DNA of 64,000 bases, taken from assembly GCA_016789305.1 (NCBI GenBank), contig JAEURJ010000025.1, positions 62,001 through 126,000 of the forward strand, given 5' to 3'. The stretch comes from Anaerolineales bacterium. GTDB taxonomy: Bacteria; Chloroflexota; Anaerolineae; Anaerolineales; Villigracilaceae. Of the stretch, positions 30,519-39,524 are shown in pieces (the stretch's first letter is position 1; every line of letters begins with the position of its first letter). The translations under genes were made by a program, and so were the position numbers. The notes under the pieces are model-generated. The model did not search any database. It saw only the letters and a program-made list of their open reading frames with translations, and was not told the origin of the DNA.

Positions 30519-31193
30519 TTATGAAGTACTCACCGAATATGGCATTCCGTTCAATTTAAAATCCTTCCCATTAATTTCAACATCAACATGCACATCCAAT
30601 AAACGGGCAGGGACGCCGGTGTTTGGGTACCAGATCCTGTTTTCAACTGCGAGGATGAACAATCCATCTTCATCGCCCACGGGAGTAAATGTTTCACTGG
30701 CTTCCTGTCTGTAGATCGAGACCCCCAATTGGTCACACAACTCTCCGGCGAACAAGATCACATCCCTGGATGGCAGGCCGATCTCGCTGATTTGCAGGAT
30801 TTGTTTGCTGTTAAATGGTTCGTCAACATCATTATGTTGATCGTGCCGTGCGATGAATTCAAGGATGTTATTTGCCGCATCCTTGAAATAAAGCGAATTG
30901 GAATTCCATGATTCACTTTGGAACTCATCCCGTCCGCTGTCATCCTGTAAAAGTGGTGTTTTGGTGGATATCCATTTCTTTGATTCGGTAAATCGATTTT
31001 GTGGAATGTTGAAACAGAAATGATACTGACCTGTCCAATTGGCTGGAGCTTGTTTGAAAACCAATTGGGTGCGGCCGGCCTGGATGGTTAAGTTGTCCGA
31101 TTTAATTTCAGCAGGCAACTCTAACAGGCGGTGATAATACTCATATTGGGCTGGCAGGTTCAAGGTCAGGAGTTCGAGGCGTTTGATCAACAT
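30519..31193 (-). CDS. VOC (glyoxalase/dioxygenase fold) protein
   Basis: The ATG at 31193 gives 224 residues; a longer frame upstream would overlap the esterase gene and is rejected. The start MLIKRLELLTLNLPAQYEYYHRLLEL and the paired later segments, for example NSLYFKDAANNILEFIARHD, fit two vicinal-oxygen-chelate modules. The His/Glu metal-ligand pattern is partly kept. It starts 16 bases after the esterase stop, so the two form a small leftward operon. The substrate is unknown. Confidence 0.7.
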   Translation of the reverse strand: MLIKRLELLTLNLPAQYEYYHRLLELPAEIKSDNLTIQAGRTQLVFKQAPANWTGQYHFCFNIPQNRFTESKKWISTKTPLLQDDSGRDEFQSESWNSNSLYFKDAANNILEFIARHDQHNDVDEPFNSKQILQISEIGLPSRDVILFAGELCDQLGVSIYRQEASETFTPVGDEDGLFILAVENRIWYPNTGVPARLLDVHVDVEINGKDFKLNGMPYSVSTS

Positions 31194-31209
31194 GGATAAA
31201 CTCACTTTG

Positions 31210-32091
31210 TTAAGGCATGGGATGGGCCTGGAAAAAGTCCCACATAATATCGGTTGCGTTGATCGCCTGTGATGTGACTCCCGGTAGCTGAACGGATGTA
31301 CCGGGCCAGGAATGCCCATGATGTTCAAGAGTGTAAAGAATGACGTCTGCATTCTCATCACAATTTGACCATGAGCGCATTGTCACTGTGTCGACCGGTG
31401 TGGTGATGGCGGGCGTCGAAGCGCAACCGTTTCGCTCCGCCCAGGCGGATGCCCATACTTCGATGGAGGGAGCGATGTCTTGTGATTTGCCGCCTTCGTA
31501 CGGAACAACAGCATCTTCCGTGCCGTGAAATGCCAGCACGGGAATGGGGCGAGAGGGGGAACAATCCTCCCAATAGTTGTATGCGCCTGCATTCGGTGCA
31601 ACAGCAGCGAACAGGTCTGCCAGATTGCAAGCGACACGATTTGCCATGCCGCCGCCGTTGGACATGCCGGTCGCATAGATCCGCTTTGGGTCGATATGAT
31701 ATAAGCTTGAGATATGAGCCGCGAGGTCGCGCACAAATTGTCGATCTGCATCGCCTTGCCGAATGGGACCGGTGAACCATGCAGCCTGGTTTCCATCGGG
31801 ATACACAACGATAAAACCAGCTTCATCCGCCTTGGCAGACATGCCCGATAGTTTTTCCTCCTGAATTGAATTGGAACCATATCCATGAAAGTTGAAGATC
31901 AATGCCGTGGGACTTCCATCATAAGAAGGGGGAACATATAAATAGAAGTGTCGCTTCTCACCGCTCGACATGATATCGTTATTGCCGAGGGCAACGGGCA
32001 ATGTTGAGGTGGGAACGGGAAGCGGCTCCGTTGTGCGGGCGCAGGCGAGCGAGAGAAACAACAATAAGAGCAGGGTGATTTTTGTCTTCAT
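31210..32091 (-). CDS. Lipoprotein esterase of the PHB-depolymerase/feruloyl-esterase (LpqC) type
   Basis: The 293-residue protein has a lipoprotein signal, with lipobox LSLAC at about residue 17. The alpha/beta-hydrolase core shows the oxyanion segment FNFHGYGSN, the nucleophile in GMSNGGGMA, an Asp in HGTEDAVVPY and the catalytic His in HHGHSWPG. This arrangement is that of secreted polyhydroxybutyrate depolymerase and feruloyl-esterase-like enzymes, which cleave esters outside the cell. GAGGA precedes the ATG. The substrate could be a polyester oligomer or a plant-type ester. Confidence 0.85.
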   Translation of the reverse strand: MKTKITLLLLLFLSLACARTTEPLPVPTSTLPVALGNNDIMSSGEKRHFYLYVPPSYDGSPTALIFNFHGYGSNSIQEEKLSGMSAKADEAGFIVVYPDGNQAAWFTGPIRQGDADRQFVRDLAAHISSLYHIDPKRIYATGMSNGGGMANRVACNLADLFAAVAPNAGAYNYWEDCSPSRPIPVLAFHGTEDAVVPYEGGKSQDIAPSIEVWASAWAERNGCASTPAITTPVDTVTMRSWSNCDENADVILYTLEHHGHSWPGTSVQLPGVTSQAINATDIMWDFFQAHPMP

Positions 32092-32120
32092 AATTCCTCG
32101 TGTGTAATTTTACTTCTGTC

Positions 32121-32143
32121 TGTTCCGGAACACAGGCTATAAT
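32121..32143. promoter_or_regulatory. Palindrome and -10 box between divergent genes
   Basis: A perfect 12-bp palindrome, TGTTCCGGAACA (32121-32132), lies between the esterase and deacetylase genes. TATAAT (32138-32143) ends six bases before the deacetylase ATG, implying a leaderless transcript. The palindrome overlaps the expected -35 to -10 spacer and may be an operator. Confidence 0.5.
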
Positions 32144-32149
32144 TTATTG

Positions 32150-33160
32150 ATGAAAACAGCCTATGCTTATGTCCCTTCGCGAAGCCATGAATATCCAGAT
32201 CATCCCGAGCGGCCGGGGCGGCTGGATGTTTTGGAACCCCAGCTTGCTTCATTTCATGTGGAAAAGATCGAAGCCAAACGCGCCGCACGCGAACAGATAG
32301 CCCGCGTGCATTTGCCTGAGTTGATTCTTGCGATCGAGGAAGTTTGTAAACAGGGACCGGGCATCATCGATCATGCACCCACTTATGTAACACAAACTTC
32401 ATATGAAGACGCGCTGCTTGCGGCAGGTGGTGTGATCGAATGTACGCGCGCAGTGATGAACGGCGATGCACAAAATGCATTTGCGATTGTCCGTCCGCCG
32501 GGACATCATGCTGAGCCGCATCGTGCGATGGGGTTTTGCATCTTCAATAACATTGCCATTGGCGCGCAGGAGGCGCTGGCGAATGGAATGGACCGTGTGA
32601 TGGTCATCGATTACGATGCACATTATGGCAACGGGACACAGGAAGCCTGCATGAATGACGAGCGTTTTGGATTTATTTCAACGCATCAGTGGGGGATTTA
32701 CCCCGGCACCGGCTGGATCGATGACGCGCCTCATGCCAGGGGACGGCTAGTCAACGTCCCTTTGCATTCGCGTGCGGGAGATAAAACCTTTGCGCGAATC
32801 CATGATGAGATATTCATGCCCGTTGTTGAAAAATTCAAGCCGCAGATGTTATTTATCTCAGCTGGTTTCGATGCACATTGGAGTGATCCGCTTACATCGT
32901 TGGGTGTTTCCACGCAGGGATTTTTCGATATCTCGAAAAAACTTGTCCAGCTTGCGGATGAATATTGTGATGGAAAGATCGTTTTCGTGCTGGAAGGCGG
33001 TTATGACCCGCAAAACGTGGCTCACGGGGTGGATGCTGTCTTCGGCGCATTGACCAATTCGCCGCTTAAGTTCGAAGCGCGGGATTTGAGTCCGCATAGG
33101 GAACCAGATCATGAGTCGCGCATCGATGAAATTCGCAAGTGGCACGGGTTGTTGTCGTAA
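32150..33160 (+). CDS. Histone-deacetylase-family amidohydrolase
   Basis: The 336-residue protein carries the class II HDAC/acetylpolyamine amidohydrolase motifs: RPPGHHAEPHRAMGFCIFNN (catalytic His pair), DYDAHYGNGTQ (zinc Asp and His), SAGFDAH (second zinc Asp) and EGGYDP (catalytic Tyr). It hydrolyses acetyl groups from acetyl-lysine or acetylated polyamines in the cytoplasm. The usual HHGNG is HYGNG; zinc ligands are intact. The ATG lies six bases after TATAAT, with no Shine-Dalgarno, so the message is likely leaderless. The substrate is not determined. Confidence 0.92.
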   Translation: MKTAYAYVPSRSHEYPDHPERPGRLDVLEPQLASFHVEKIEAKRAAREQIARVHLPELILAIEEVCKQGPGIIDHAPTYVTQTSYEDALLAAGGVIECTRAVMNGDAQNAFAIVRPPGHHAEPHRAMGFCIFNNIAIGAQEALANGMDRVMVIDYDAHYGNGTQEACMNDERFGFISTHQWGIYPGTGWIDDAPHARGRLVNVPLHSRAGDKTFARIHDEIFMPVVEKFKPQMLFISAGFDAHWSDPLTSLGVSTQGFFDISKKLVQLADEYCDGKIVFVLEGGYDPQNVAHGVDAVFGALTNSPLKFEARDLSPHREPDHESRIDEIRKWHGLLS

Positions 33161-33191
33161 TTAATTTTGAATTATCAATCAGAGGAGAAGT

Positions 33192-35201
33192 ATGAAAAAA
33201 TTTTTGTTCTTAAGCCTGCTGCTCGTTTTTGTGATGGCGTGTTCGTCGGTGCCCATCCCGTTTTTATCCTCCAATCCAACCGCCGAACCAACACAATCAG
33301 CGACGGTTGAACCCGCCAATTCCAATTTGGATGAATTGGGTGGTGAACCATGTGAAGAAAACCCGGACCTGACCTGTATTACGATTCAAGTTCCGCTGAA
33401 TCATTTCGATGCGGCAAACACGGAAACCATCGATGTGGTCTTTGGCGTGGCTCCTGCAACCGGAGAGCGATATGGCATGTTCATTCAGGCATTTCCTGGC
33501 GGCCCGGGTGGGGAAGGAATTAGCAGTGCGTATCTTGGCTACATCTCGGATGATATTCTCGAACATTACGATGTTGTCTTTTACGACCAGCGCGGCATCG
33601 GGCTTTCCAATCCGCTGGCCTGCCCGAACGCATTTGCAAAGGATTTTCTTGGTTATTTAAAGGAAGATGATGTGGTCGGTGAAGAAGGGTTGGATACACC
33701 GCAAGAACAACAGGCTGCGATTGCAGATACAAAGACATATGTTGAAGAATGTGTGGCAGAGATCGGCCTGCCTGCGGAAAAGCTTGCCTTGTTTGGCACC
33801 GATCAGGTGGCCGAAGATCTCGACACATTCCGCGCATTGATCGGGGATGAAAAAATTTGGATGTATGGTGTGAGTTATGGAACGGCAGTGGCTCAAACGT
33901 ATGCGTATGCCCACCCGGATCGATTGGCCGGCTTGATCCTCGATGGCACGATCAATATGACCCAAACCGGCGAGGAAAGTTCGCTGACGCAGGAAAAAGC
34001 CTTTGATAAAGTGTTGCTTGCAATTTTAAATGGTTGTAACGAAGATGAAGCCTGCGCCGCAGATATGGGCGGCGATGCCGTTGCAGCGTACGATAATCTT
34101 GCATTGTCCGTTTCCAAGAAGCCCATCGAATATAAATTCCCATTGTCGTCCGGTGAAACCGTGAGCGGCAGCTTTACGTTCAATCAACTTGAATACACCA
34201 CGGCCTATCAACTGTATTCATTCAGCGGACGCATGATCTTTCTCAAGGCACTGGCCGATGCCAACAAGGGAAATTATGTGCCCTTGCTTCGACTGATGTA
34301 CCAGAATACAACCGTTGATCCCGCCACTTTCAGCTATCTTGGCGATGACACTTTTTCAGATACCATGTTTTTGGATGTGCTCTGCACCGATGACACGTTC
34401 TTTGGCGGGACTCAGGAAGAACGCATCGCTCAGACCATTGAAGCGGGGCAGGCTTCCAACGGCACAGTGCCTCGTCTGGACGGCAGTGTGTACACCGGAT
34501 TGAGTTGTGCCTTCTGGCCCACTTCGCCAAAGGAAGTCGTCAAGCGTGAACCTTTGGTGTTGGAAGGTGTTCCCACTTTTGTCCTGAATGCCACGCTCGA
34601 CCCGGCCACCCCTTTTGAAGAAGGAAAGTTTGTGGCCGATCACCTTGCCGATGGATATCACATTTATGTGGAAGGCGGGATCCATTCCATTTATGGCTGG
34701 GGCAATGATTGCCCGGATCAATACATCACAGATTTCATGGTCGATGGCACGCTGCCTTCGGAACATGAGATCGTTTGTACCGATTGGGAAACCACTTTGT
34801 TTTCAAGCTACGTTTCCAATATGCCGGGGGACGTCAGTGATTTTGCTGATCCGCTGGCAATGATGCGTGCAGTGGATGACAATTTCTTCTACCTTCCGGA
34901 AGCCTATTATGGTGATTGGGAGGAGGAGGAAACCGTTGGCTGTAACTATGGCGGAACCTACTCCTTCGGTCCCAACGATACGGGAGAGCAATATACCTTC
35001 GATGCATGTTCGATGGTGCCCGGCTTGGAACTGACCGGCGATGGCTCGTTTAATTTCGATACGGGAATTTACACCATCACAGCAGATATTAGCGGCGCAA
35101 AGAGCGGAAACTTGACCTATACGTATGATTACAACGATCACAAGGCAACCGTCACCGGGGAGTATGGCGGTGAGGCCGTAGACCTGTCCGAACAGGATTA
35201 G
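33192..35201 (+). CDS. Secreted alpha/beta hydrolase (TAP-like peptidase) lipoprotein
   Basis: The 669-residue protein has a lipoprotein signal (VFVMAC, Cys about residue 17). The alpha/beta-hydrolase core has PGGPGGEG (oxyanion), VFYDQRGIGLS, the nucleophile in YGVSYGTAVAQ, an Asp in LDPATPFE and a His in GGIHSIYGWG. This is the pattern of tripeptidyl aminopeptidase (S33) family enzymes with a TAP C-terminal domain. An extra domain of about 130 beta-rich residues follows (YNYGGTYSFG-like, GDGSFNFDTG). GAGGAG precedes the ATG. It probably digests peptides at the cell surface. Confidence 0.82.
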   Translation: MKKFLFLSLLLVFVMACSSVPIPFLSSNPTAEPTQSATVEPANSNLDELGGEPCEENPDLTCITIQVPLNHFDAANTETIDVVFGVAPATGERYGMFIQAFPGGPGGEGISSAYLGYISDDILEHYDVVFYDQRGIGLSNPLACPNAFAKDFLGYLKEDDVVGEEGLDTPQEQQAAIADTKTYVEECVAEIGLPAEKLALFGTDQVAEDLDTFRALIGDEKIWMYGVSYGTAVAQTYAYAHPDRLAGLILDGTINMTQTGEESSLTQEKAFDKVLLAILNGCNEDEACAADMGGDAVAAYDNLALSVSKKPIEYKFPLSSGETVSGSFTFNQLEYTTAYQLYSFSGRMIFLKALADANKGNYVPLLRLMYQNTTVDPATFSYLGDDTFSDTMFLDVLCTDDTFFGGTQEERIAQTIEAGQASNGTVPRLDGSVYTGLSCAFWPTSPKEVVKREPLVLEGVPTFVLNATLDPATPFEEGKFVADHLADGYHIYVEGGIHSIYGWGNDCPDQYITDFMVDGTLPSEHEIVCTDWETTLFSSYVSNMPGDVSDFADPLAMMRAVDDNFFYLPEAYYGDWEEEETVGCNYGGTYSFGPNDTGEQYTFDACSMVPGLELTGDGSFNFDTGIYTITADISGAKSGNLTYTYDYNDHKATVTGEYGGEAVDLSEQD

Positions 35202-35211
35202 GAAAAAAGTC

Positions 35212-35239
35212 AAAGCCTCCGAGGAAACTTGGAGGCTTT
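35212..35239 (+). terminator. Terminator-like hairpin
   Basis: A 9-bp stem (AAAGCCTCC / GGAGGCTTT) with a ten-base loop lies ten bases after the hydrolase stop. The T run is short. Confidence 0.65.
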
Positions 35240-35320
35240 TGATTCGTAAATTGTCTGTACTCTTCATGCCTGTGGAATTTTGTTGTACACTCGGTGCAAG
35301 TGAACCAATAGGAGTTAGAA

Positions 35321-36382
35321 ATGCAAAGAAAAGAATCAAAAGGATTCGTCGAGTTGGAATGGGTGTGCCCCAACTGCGAAAGCAGGAACAAGGGCTCAAA
35401 AAAAACCTGTGAAAATTGCGGCGCTCCCCAGCCGGAAAATGTGAAATTTCAACGTGCGGCCGATGAAAAGATCGTCACCGACGCCAATGCGGTTGCGGCG
35501 GCAAAAGCGGGTGCAGATATTCACTGTGGATTTTGCGGCACGCGAAATCCCGCCACTGCCAAGACTTGCTCCCAGTGTGGCGGCGACCTTGCGGAGGGGA
35601 AGAAGCGGCAGGCCGGACAATTAATGCAGGCGGCTCCGACTCCGCCGAAGGTTGTCAGCTGCACGAACTGCGGATTCGAAAACCCCGGCACGGAGCGTGT
35701 GTGCAAACAATGCGGTGCTCCCTTGCCGAGAGCTGCAACGCCCGAGCCCAAACCTGCGCCTGTGCAGGCAGCGGCATCGCCGGCTGTAAAGACTCAATCG
35801 AAAAAAGTTAACTGGCTTTTGTTTGGTGGCATCGGCGCATTTCTTGTAGTTTGCTGCATCGCGCTTTTCGCTTTATTCCTGATCCCATCAAAATCCCTCC
35901 AAGGGACTGTCACCGATGTGTATTGGCAAACTTCCGTACCCGTGCAGGAAGTGCAGGCGGTGAATTATTCCAATGAACGCGGCAGCCCGCCTTCGGATGC
36001 GTACAATGTTTCCTGCCATACCGAGAGTCAGGAAATATGCGAAGATAAGACGGTCGATCAAGGAAACGGCTATGCCGAGGTCGTTCGGGAATGTCACAAC
36101 GAAGATACGCAATATTGCAGTTACACCGTCGATGAATGGCAAACCATCCAGACCTATGATCTGAATGGCAGCGATTTATATCCGCAGTATCAGCAGCCGA
36201 CGATCTACAACGGCCAGCGGTTGGGAGCTACTTCGGAAACCTATACCGTGACCTTCAGCACATCAGAAGGAACAGAGACGTACTCACCGGATTCCGAAAC
36301 CGAATTCCAACAATTTCAGATCGGCAGCACATGGACGATCAAATTAAATGCGCTTGGCAGTGTGGTGGGCGTGGAAAGATGA
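35321..36382 (+). CDS. Membrane protein with three zinc ribbons
   Basis: The 353-residue protein has three zinc-ribbon units in its first 140 residues (CPNC...CENC, CGFC...CSQC, CTNC...CKQC), a Pro/Ala linker and one membrane segment (about 166-190). The outer C-terminal domain has several Cys (VSCHTESQEICED, ECHNEDTQYC). Multiple zinc ribbons before a membrane span suggest a scaffold or sensor linking cytoplasm and envelope. No enzyme motif is visible. A small membrane-protein gene follows 17 bases later and is probably co-transcribed. Confidence 0.7.
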   Translation: MQRKESKGFVELEWVCPNCESRNKGSKKTCENCGAPQPENVKFQRAADEKIVTDANAVAAAKAGADIHCGFCGTRNPATAKTCSQCGGDLAEGKKRQAGQLMQAAPTPPKVVSCTNCGFENPGTERVCKQCGAPLPRAATPEPKPAPVQAAASPAVKTQSKKVNWLLFGGIGAFLVVCCIALFALFLIPSKSLQGTVTDVYWQTSVPVQEVQAVNYSNERGSPPSDAYNVSCHTESQEICEDKTVDQGNGYAEVVRECHNEDTQYCSYTVDEWQTIQTYDLNGSDLYPQYQQPTIYNGQRLGATSETYTVTFSTSEGTETYSPDSETEFQQFQIGSTWTIKLNALGSVVGVER

Positions 36383-36398
36383 ATTCCCGGGAGTGTTC

Positions 36399-36581
36399 AT
36401 GGATAGAACGGCTCGAAACCTATTGACTGCCCTGGTGGTGGGGATTGCGATCAACATGATCCTTAGCGGTTTGATTCCCTTGCTGGATATCAAACTGCCC
36501 GGCATTAATATCATCAGAGGAGTAGGTGTTGCAATTGCAATCGCCATCGCTTATATGTTGTTAAATAATCAAAAGAAATAA
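36399..36581 (+). CDS. Small two-span membrane protein
   Basis: The ATG at 36399, with GGGAG upstream, gives 60 residues. Two hydrophobic segments (about 8-28 and 34-55) are joined by a short turn and followed by a basic end (NNQKK). It is located right after the zinc-ribbon gene and is followed by a terminator hairpin, so it is the last gene of that unit. No family is recognised. Confidence 0.6.
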   Translation: MDRTARNLLTALVVGIAINMILSGLIPLLDIKLPGINIIRGVGVAIAIAIAYMLLNNQKK

Positions 36582-36606
36582 TCTGACTTGCGATCGGCAA
36601 AATTCC

Positions 36607-36644
36607 AGCCAGTGTTTTCGGTGAGCAACCCGAATACACTGGCT
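36607..36644 (+). terminator. Intrinsic terminator
   Basis: AGCCAGTGTTTTCGG pairs with CCGAATACACTGGCT, 14 of 15 matched, with an eight-base loop. TTTTAC follows. It closes the zinc-ribbon/small membrane protein unit. Confidence 0.8.
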
Positions 36645-36687
36645 TTTACAACTACCGAACAAGGTGTGTGGAAGTAGGCGAGTTTGA

Positions 36688-36729
36688 TTAAATCCAAAAC
36701 CCCTGAGTTCTCAGGGGTTTTGGATTTAA
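36688..36729. terminator. Perfect hairpin upstream of the RsbU/W gene
   Basis: A perfect 19-bp inverted repeat with a four-base loop has arms 36688-36706 and 36711-36729. The core is ACCCCTGA/TCAGGGGT with A/T-rich ends. It may be a second terminator or an insulator before the next operon. Confidence 0.7.
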
Positions 36730-36839
36730 TAGGGGAATCTCAGTATGGAGATGGCTTTGATAAGAAGAGTATAATTTCGCCAATCACCGAAGATTGCATG
36801 GTGAAAAGCCCGTTGAGTGATGGAAGTCATTGAGGTGGC

Positions 36840-39524
36840 ATGGCATTTATCAAGGTTGCAGATGGTTCGGGTGATACATATCTGCATGAGCAATTAAATT
36901 TACTGGTAGGCCAGGGAGTATCGGTGGTCTCCTTTTGGTTGGGGGTGTTGTATTCCATTTTCTCCGTTAGTCATCTCGTCTTTTTGCCGCAGGAAGTTGC
37001 AAGGATCATGGCTCCAATTGCAGGGGTTTCTGCATTGATCTTTTTTTGCCTGACTCTTGCAGCAAGGCGCAGGATGTTCGCGCCGTCGCAGGGGCATCCG
37101 ATTGCCGTGAGCATGATCGGGCTGGTCCTCCTGAATAGCATTATCCATATGTTGTTAACACACGATGTATTGCAAAGCACCAATATCATGCTGGCCCTGG
37201 TGGGCGCGGCATTTTTTATTTTATCCACGCGTTGGTTTGTCGCTGTACTGGTAGGTGGGCTGACTGGGTGGGTGGGAGTGTTGACACAACTCCCCGCTTC
37301 GGAGACCAGGGTTCACTTTATCTTTGGAATGCTCACCTCGGTCATTCTTGCAAGTATTATTCATTACTTTCATTATCAAAATATAGCCCGGCTCGAAATT
37401 TCGCGGGCTGACGAAAATCGCGGACGTCAGGAATTGGAGCGTTTCTTTTCGCTGTCATTGGATATGCTTGCAATTGTAGGGTTTGACGGTTACTTTAAAC
37501 AAGTCAACCTTGCCTTTGAAGATATCCTGGGGTATACCGCCGAAGAACTCTATGCAATGCCAACCGATACCCTGCTTCATCCCGGGGACCTAGATGCAAG
37601 CAGAATGCGGCTTCAAAGGATGATCGGTGAAGGTAGCAAAGTGGACATCTTTGAAAGCCGTGTACGGTGCAAGAATGGTTCATTTAAATGGATCACATGG
37701 AATGCGGTCCCTTTGCCGGAATTGCAAATGATCTACGTTGCCGGGCATGATATTACCGAACGTCGAAGAATTGAAACAGACCTGAAGGAACGAAACATCG
37801 AGTTATCTGCCTTGAATGCGATCATTCTGTCGATCACTTCGAATTTGGAGCCTGACAAGGTATTTCAGGAAATTGTCGATGCAACACAGCGTTTTATTCC
37901 ACATGTTCATGGCGCTACGCTTCAGGTATTGGAAGGGCGGGATCAACTCGTGACCCGCGCATGGACTAGGAATAAGATTACACCGGATATTCTTACCTTT
38001 TATGCAGGGGAAGGGATCGCAGGCTGGGCCGTTAGCGAACGCACCTCTGTAAATGTTCCGGACGTGCATTCTGACCCGCGGTTTATGCAGGGCTCCAAAA
38101 AAGTCGATTTCCAATCCCTGTTGACAATGCCTTTATTGGTAGGGGATAAGGTTGTGGGTGTCCTCTCCGTGGAAGACATGGAACGAAATGCATTCGGCCT
38201 GGAAGAAGAACGCAAGATCAAACTGATCGCCGGGTATGCAGCCGTGGCCATTGAAAATGCACGTTTATATAATGAACATGCCATTGCCGAGGAGACTCTA
38301 AAGAATTACACGGATCATCTGCAAAGCGTGGTCGAATCGCGGACTTCTGAATTGCGTTCTGCGCAGGATAAGATTGTTGCGCAAAAAGGCCTGCAGCAGG
38401 AAATGGACCTGGCGCGTCAGGTGCAGACGAGTTTGCTGGCGCAGGAAATACCCCAGATGGATGGATATGTGTTCGCGGCCACGGCGATCCCGGCTCGTTA
38501 CGTGGGCGGGGACTTTTATGATTTTGTCCGAAAGAACGATATTTGCAATGTGACATTGGCTGATATTTCAGGCAAGGGAATCCCCGCCGCCATGTTGACC
38601 TCCACGGCGCGCACCCTCATTCGTGCCGCGATGAAATATGAAAGCCAGCCGGCCTTGGTCCTGTCCAATATGCAGGATGCGATTTATCCGGACTTGAGCC
38701 ACGCTGAAATGTTTGGGACATTTTTCGCCGCTTCACTCGACCCGAAAACTGCCACGTTTACCTATGCCAATGCCGGCCATACAGAAACGATCTGGTGGCA
38801 GAATAAAAATCGACGCATCGAGCGACTCCCCGCCACTGCACTGCCCATTGGGATCATTCCGAATAACGAGATCTCACAACAAGAGATCCTGCTTTGCCCC
38901 GGAGATATTCTGGTCTTTTACAGCGATGGCATCACAGAGACTTTCAACCCACAGGATGAGCTGTTTGGTGTGGACCGTTTAATGGAGATCGTTCGGAAGA
39001 ATAGGGATGACCTGGCCCATACTCTCGCGCAAAGGATTCTGACGGAAGTGGATGGCTTTGCCAACGGCGCACCGCTCGTGGATGACCTTACTCTGGTTGT
39101 GTTAAAAGTTACTCCTCGGGTTGATTCCTTCAAATTTCAAATCAACTTGCAACAGTTTGATGATGCAGTTCGCTACATTCGTCGAACTGTTGAACCCTAT
39201 GGAACAGACTTTGCTTATCAAGTGGAATTAGCTCTATCGGAAGTCATCACGAATATTGCCAAACATGCCTATGATGAGAAATCCGGTGAACTGACCGGTC
39301 AGATCTCCCTTCAGGAGAATGGTGTCATCCTGGATCTATATGATCATGGGAAAATTTTTGATCCATCAGACCTGCCTGAAATCGATTTTGAAGAAGCACA
39401 TACAAGCGGCTATGGGATTCATATTGTCCGCCAGATCATGAATGAAGTGGATTATTCCCCCGCCGGGGAAGACGGTGCCAATCACTGGCGTTTGGCAAAA
39501 TGGTTAACAGGAGACAACGCATGA
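36840..39524 (+). CDS. Membrane sensor fused to RsbU-type phosphatase and RsbW-type kinase domain
   Basis: The 894-residue protein has several membrane spans (about 28-190), a PAS domain (about 205-315, ending GHDITERRRIE) and a GAF domain (about 345-490). A coiled coil and a PP2C-type SpoIIE/RsbU phosphatase domain follow (about 550-750: VGGDFYDFV, LADISGKGIPAAM, FYSDGITE). The C-terminus is a HATPase domain of the RsbW type (about 775-890: ALSEVITNIAKHAYD). One protein thus holds both the phosphatase and the anti-sigma-like kinase. GAGGTG precedes the ATG. It overlaps the glycosyltransferase start (ATGA), and an RsbV-like STAS protein ends the operon. Confidence 0.9.
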   Translation: MAFIKVADGSGDTYLHEQLNLLVGQGVSVVSFWLGVLYSIFSVSHLVFLPQEVARIMAPIAGVSALIFFCLTLAARRRMFAPSQGHPIAVSMIGLVLLNSIIHMLLTHDVLQSTNIMLALVGAAFFILSTRWFVAVLVGGLTGWVGVLTQLPASETRVHFIFGMLTSVILASIIHYFHYQNIARLEISRADENRGRQELERFFSLSLDMLAIVGFDGYFKQVNLAFEDILGYTAEELYAMPTDTLLHPGDLDASRMRLQRMIGEGSKVDIFESRVRCKNGSFKWITWNAVPLPELQMIYVAGHDITERRRIETDLKERNIELSALNAIILSITSNLEPDKVFQEIVDATQRFIPHVHGATLQVLEGRDQLVTRAWTRNKITPDILTFYAGEGIAGWAVSERTSVNVPDVHSDPRFMQGSKKVDFQSLLTMPLLVGDKVVGVLSVEDMERNAFGLEEERKIKLIAGYAAVAIENARLYNEHAIAEETLKNYTDHLQSVVESRTSELRSAQDKIVAQKGLQQEMDLARQVQTSLLAQEIPQMDGYVFAATAIPARYVGGDFYDFVRKNDICNVTLADISGKGIPAAMLTSTARTLIRAAMKYESQPALVLSNMQDAIYPDLSHAEMFGTFFAASLDPKTATFTYANAGHTETIWWQNKNRRIERLPATALPIGIIPNNEISQQEILLCPGDILVFYSDGITETFNPQDELFGVDRLMEIVRKNRDDLAHTLAQRILTEVDGFANGAPLVDDLTLVVLKVTPRVDSFKFQINLQQFDDAVRYIRRTVEPYGTDFAYQVELALSEVITNIAKHAYDEKSGELTGQISLQENGVILDLYDHGKIFDPSDLPEIDFEEAHTSGYGIHIVRQIMNEVDYSPAGEDGANHWRLAKWLTGDNA

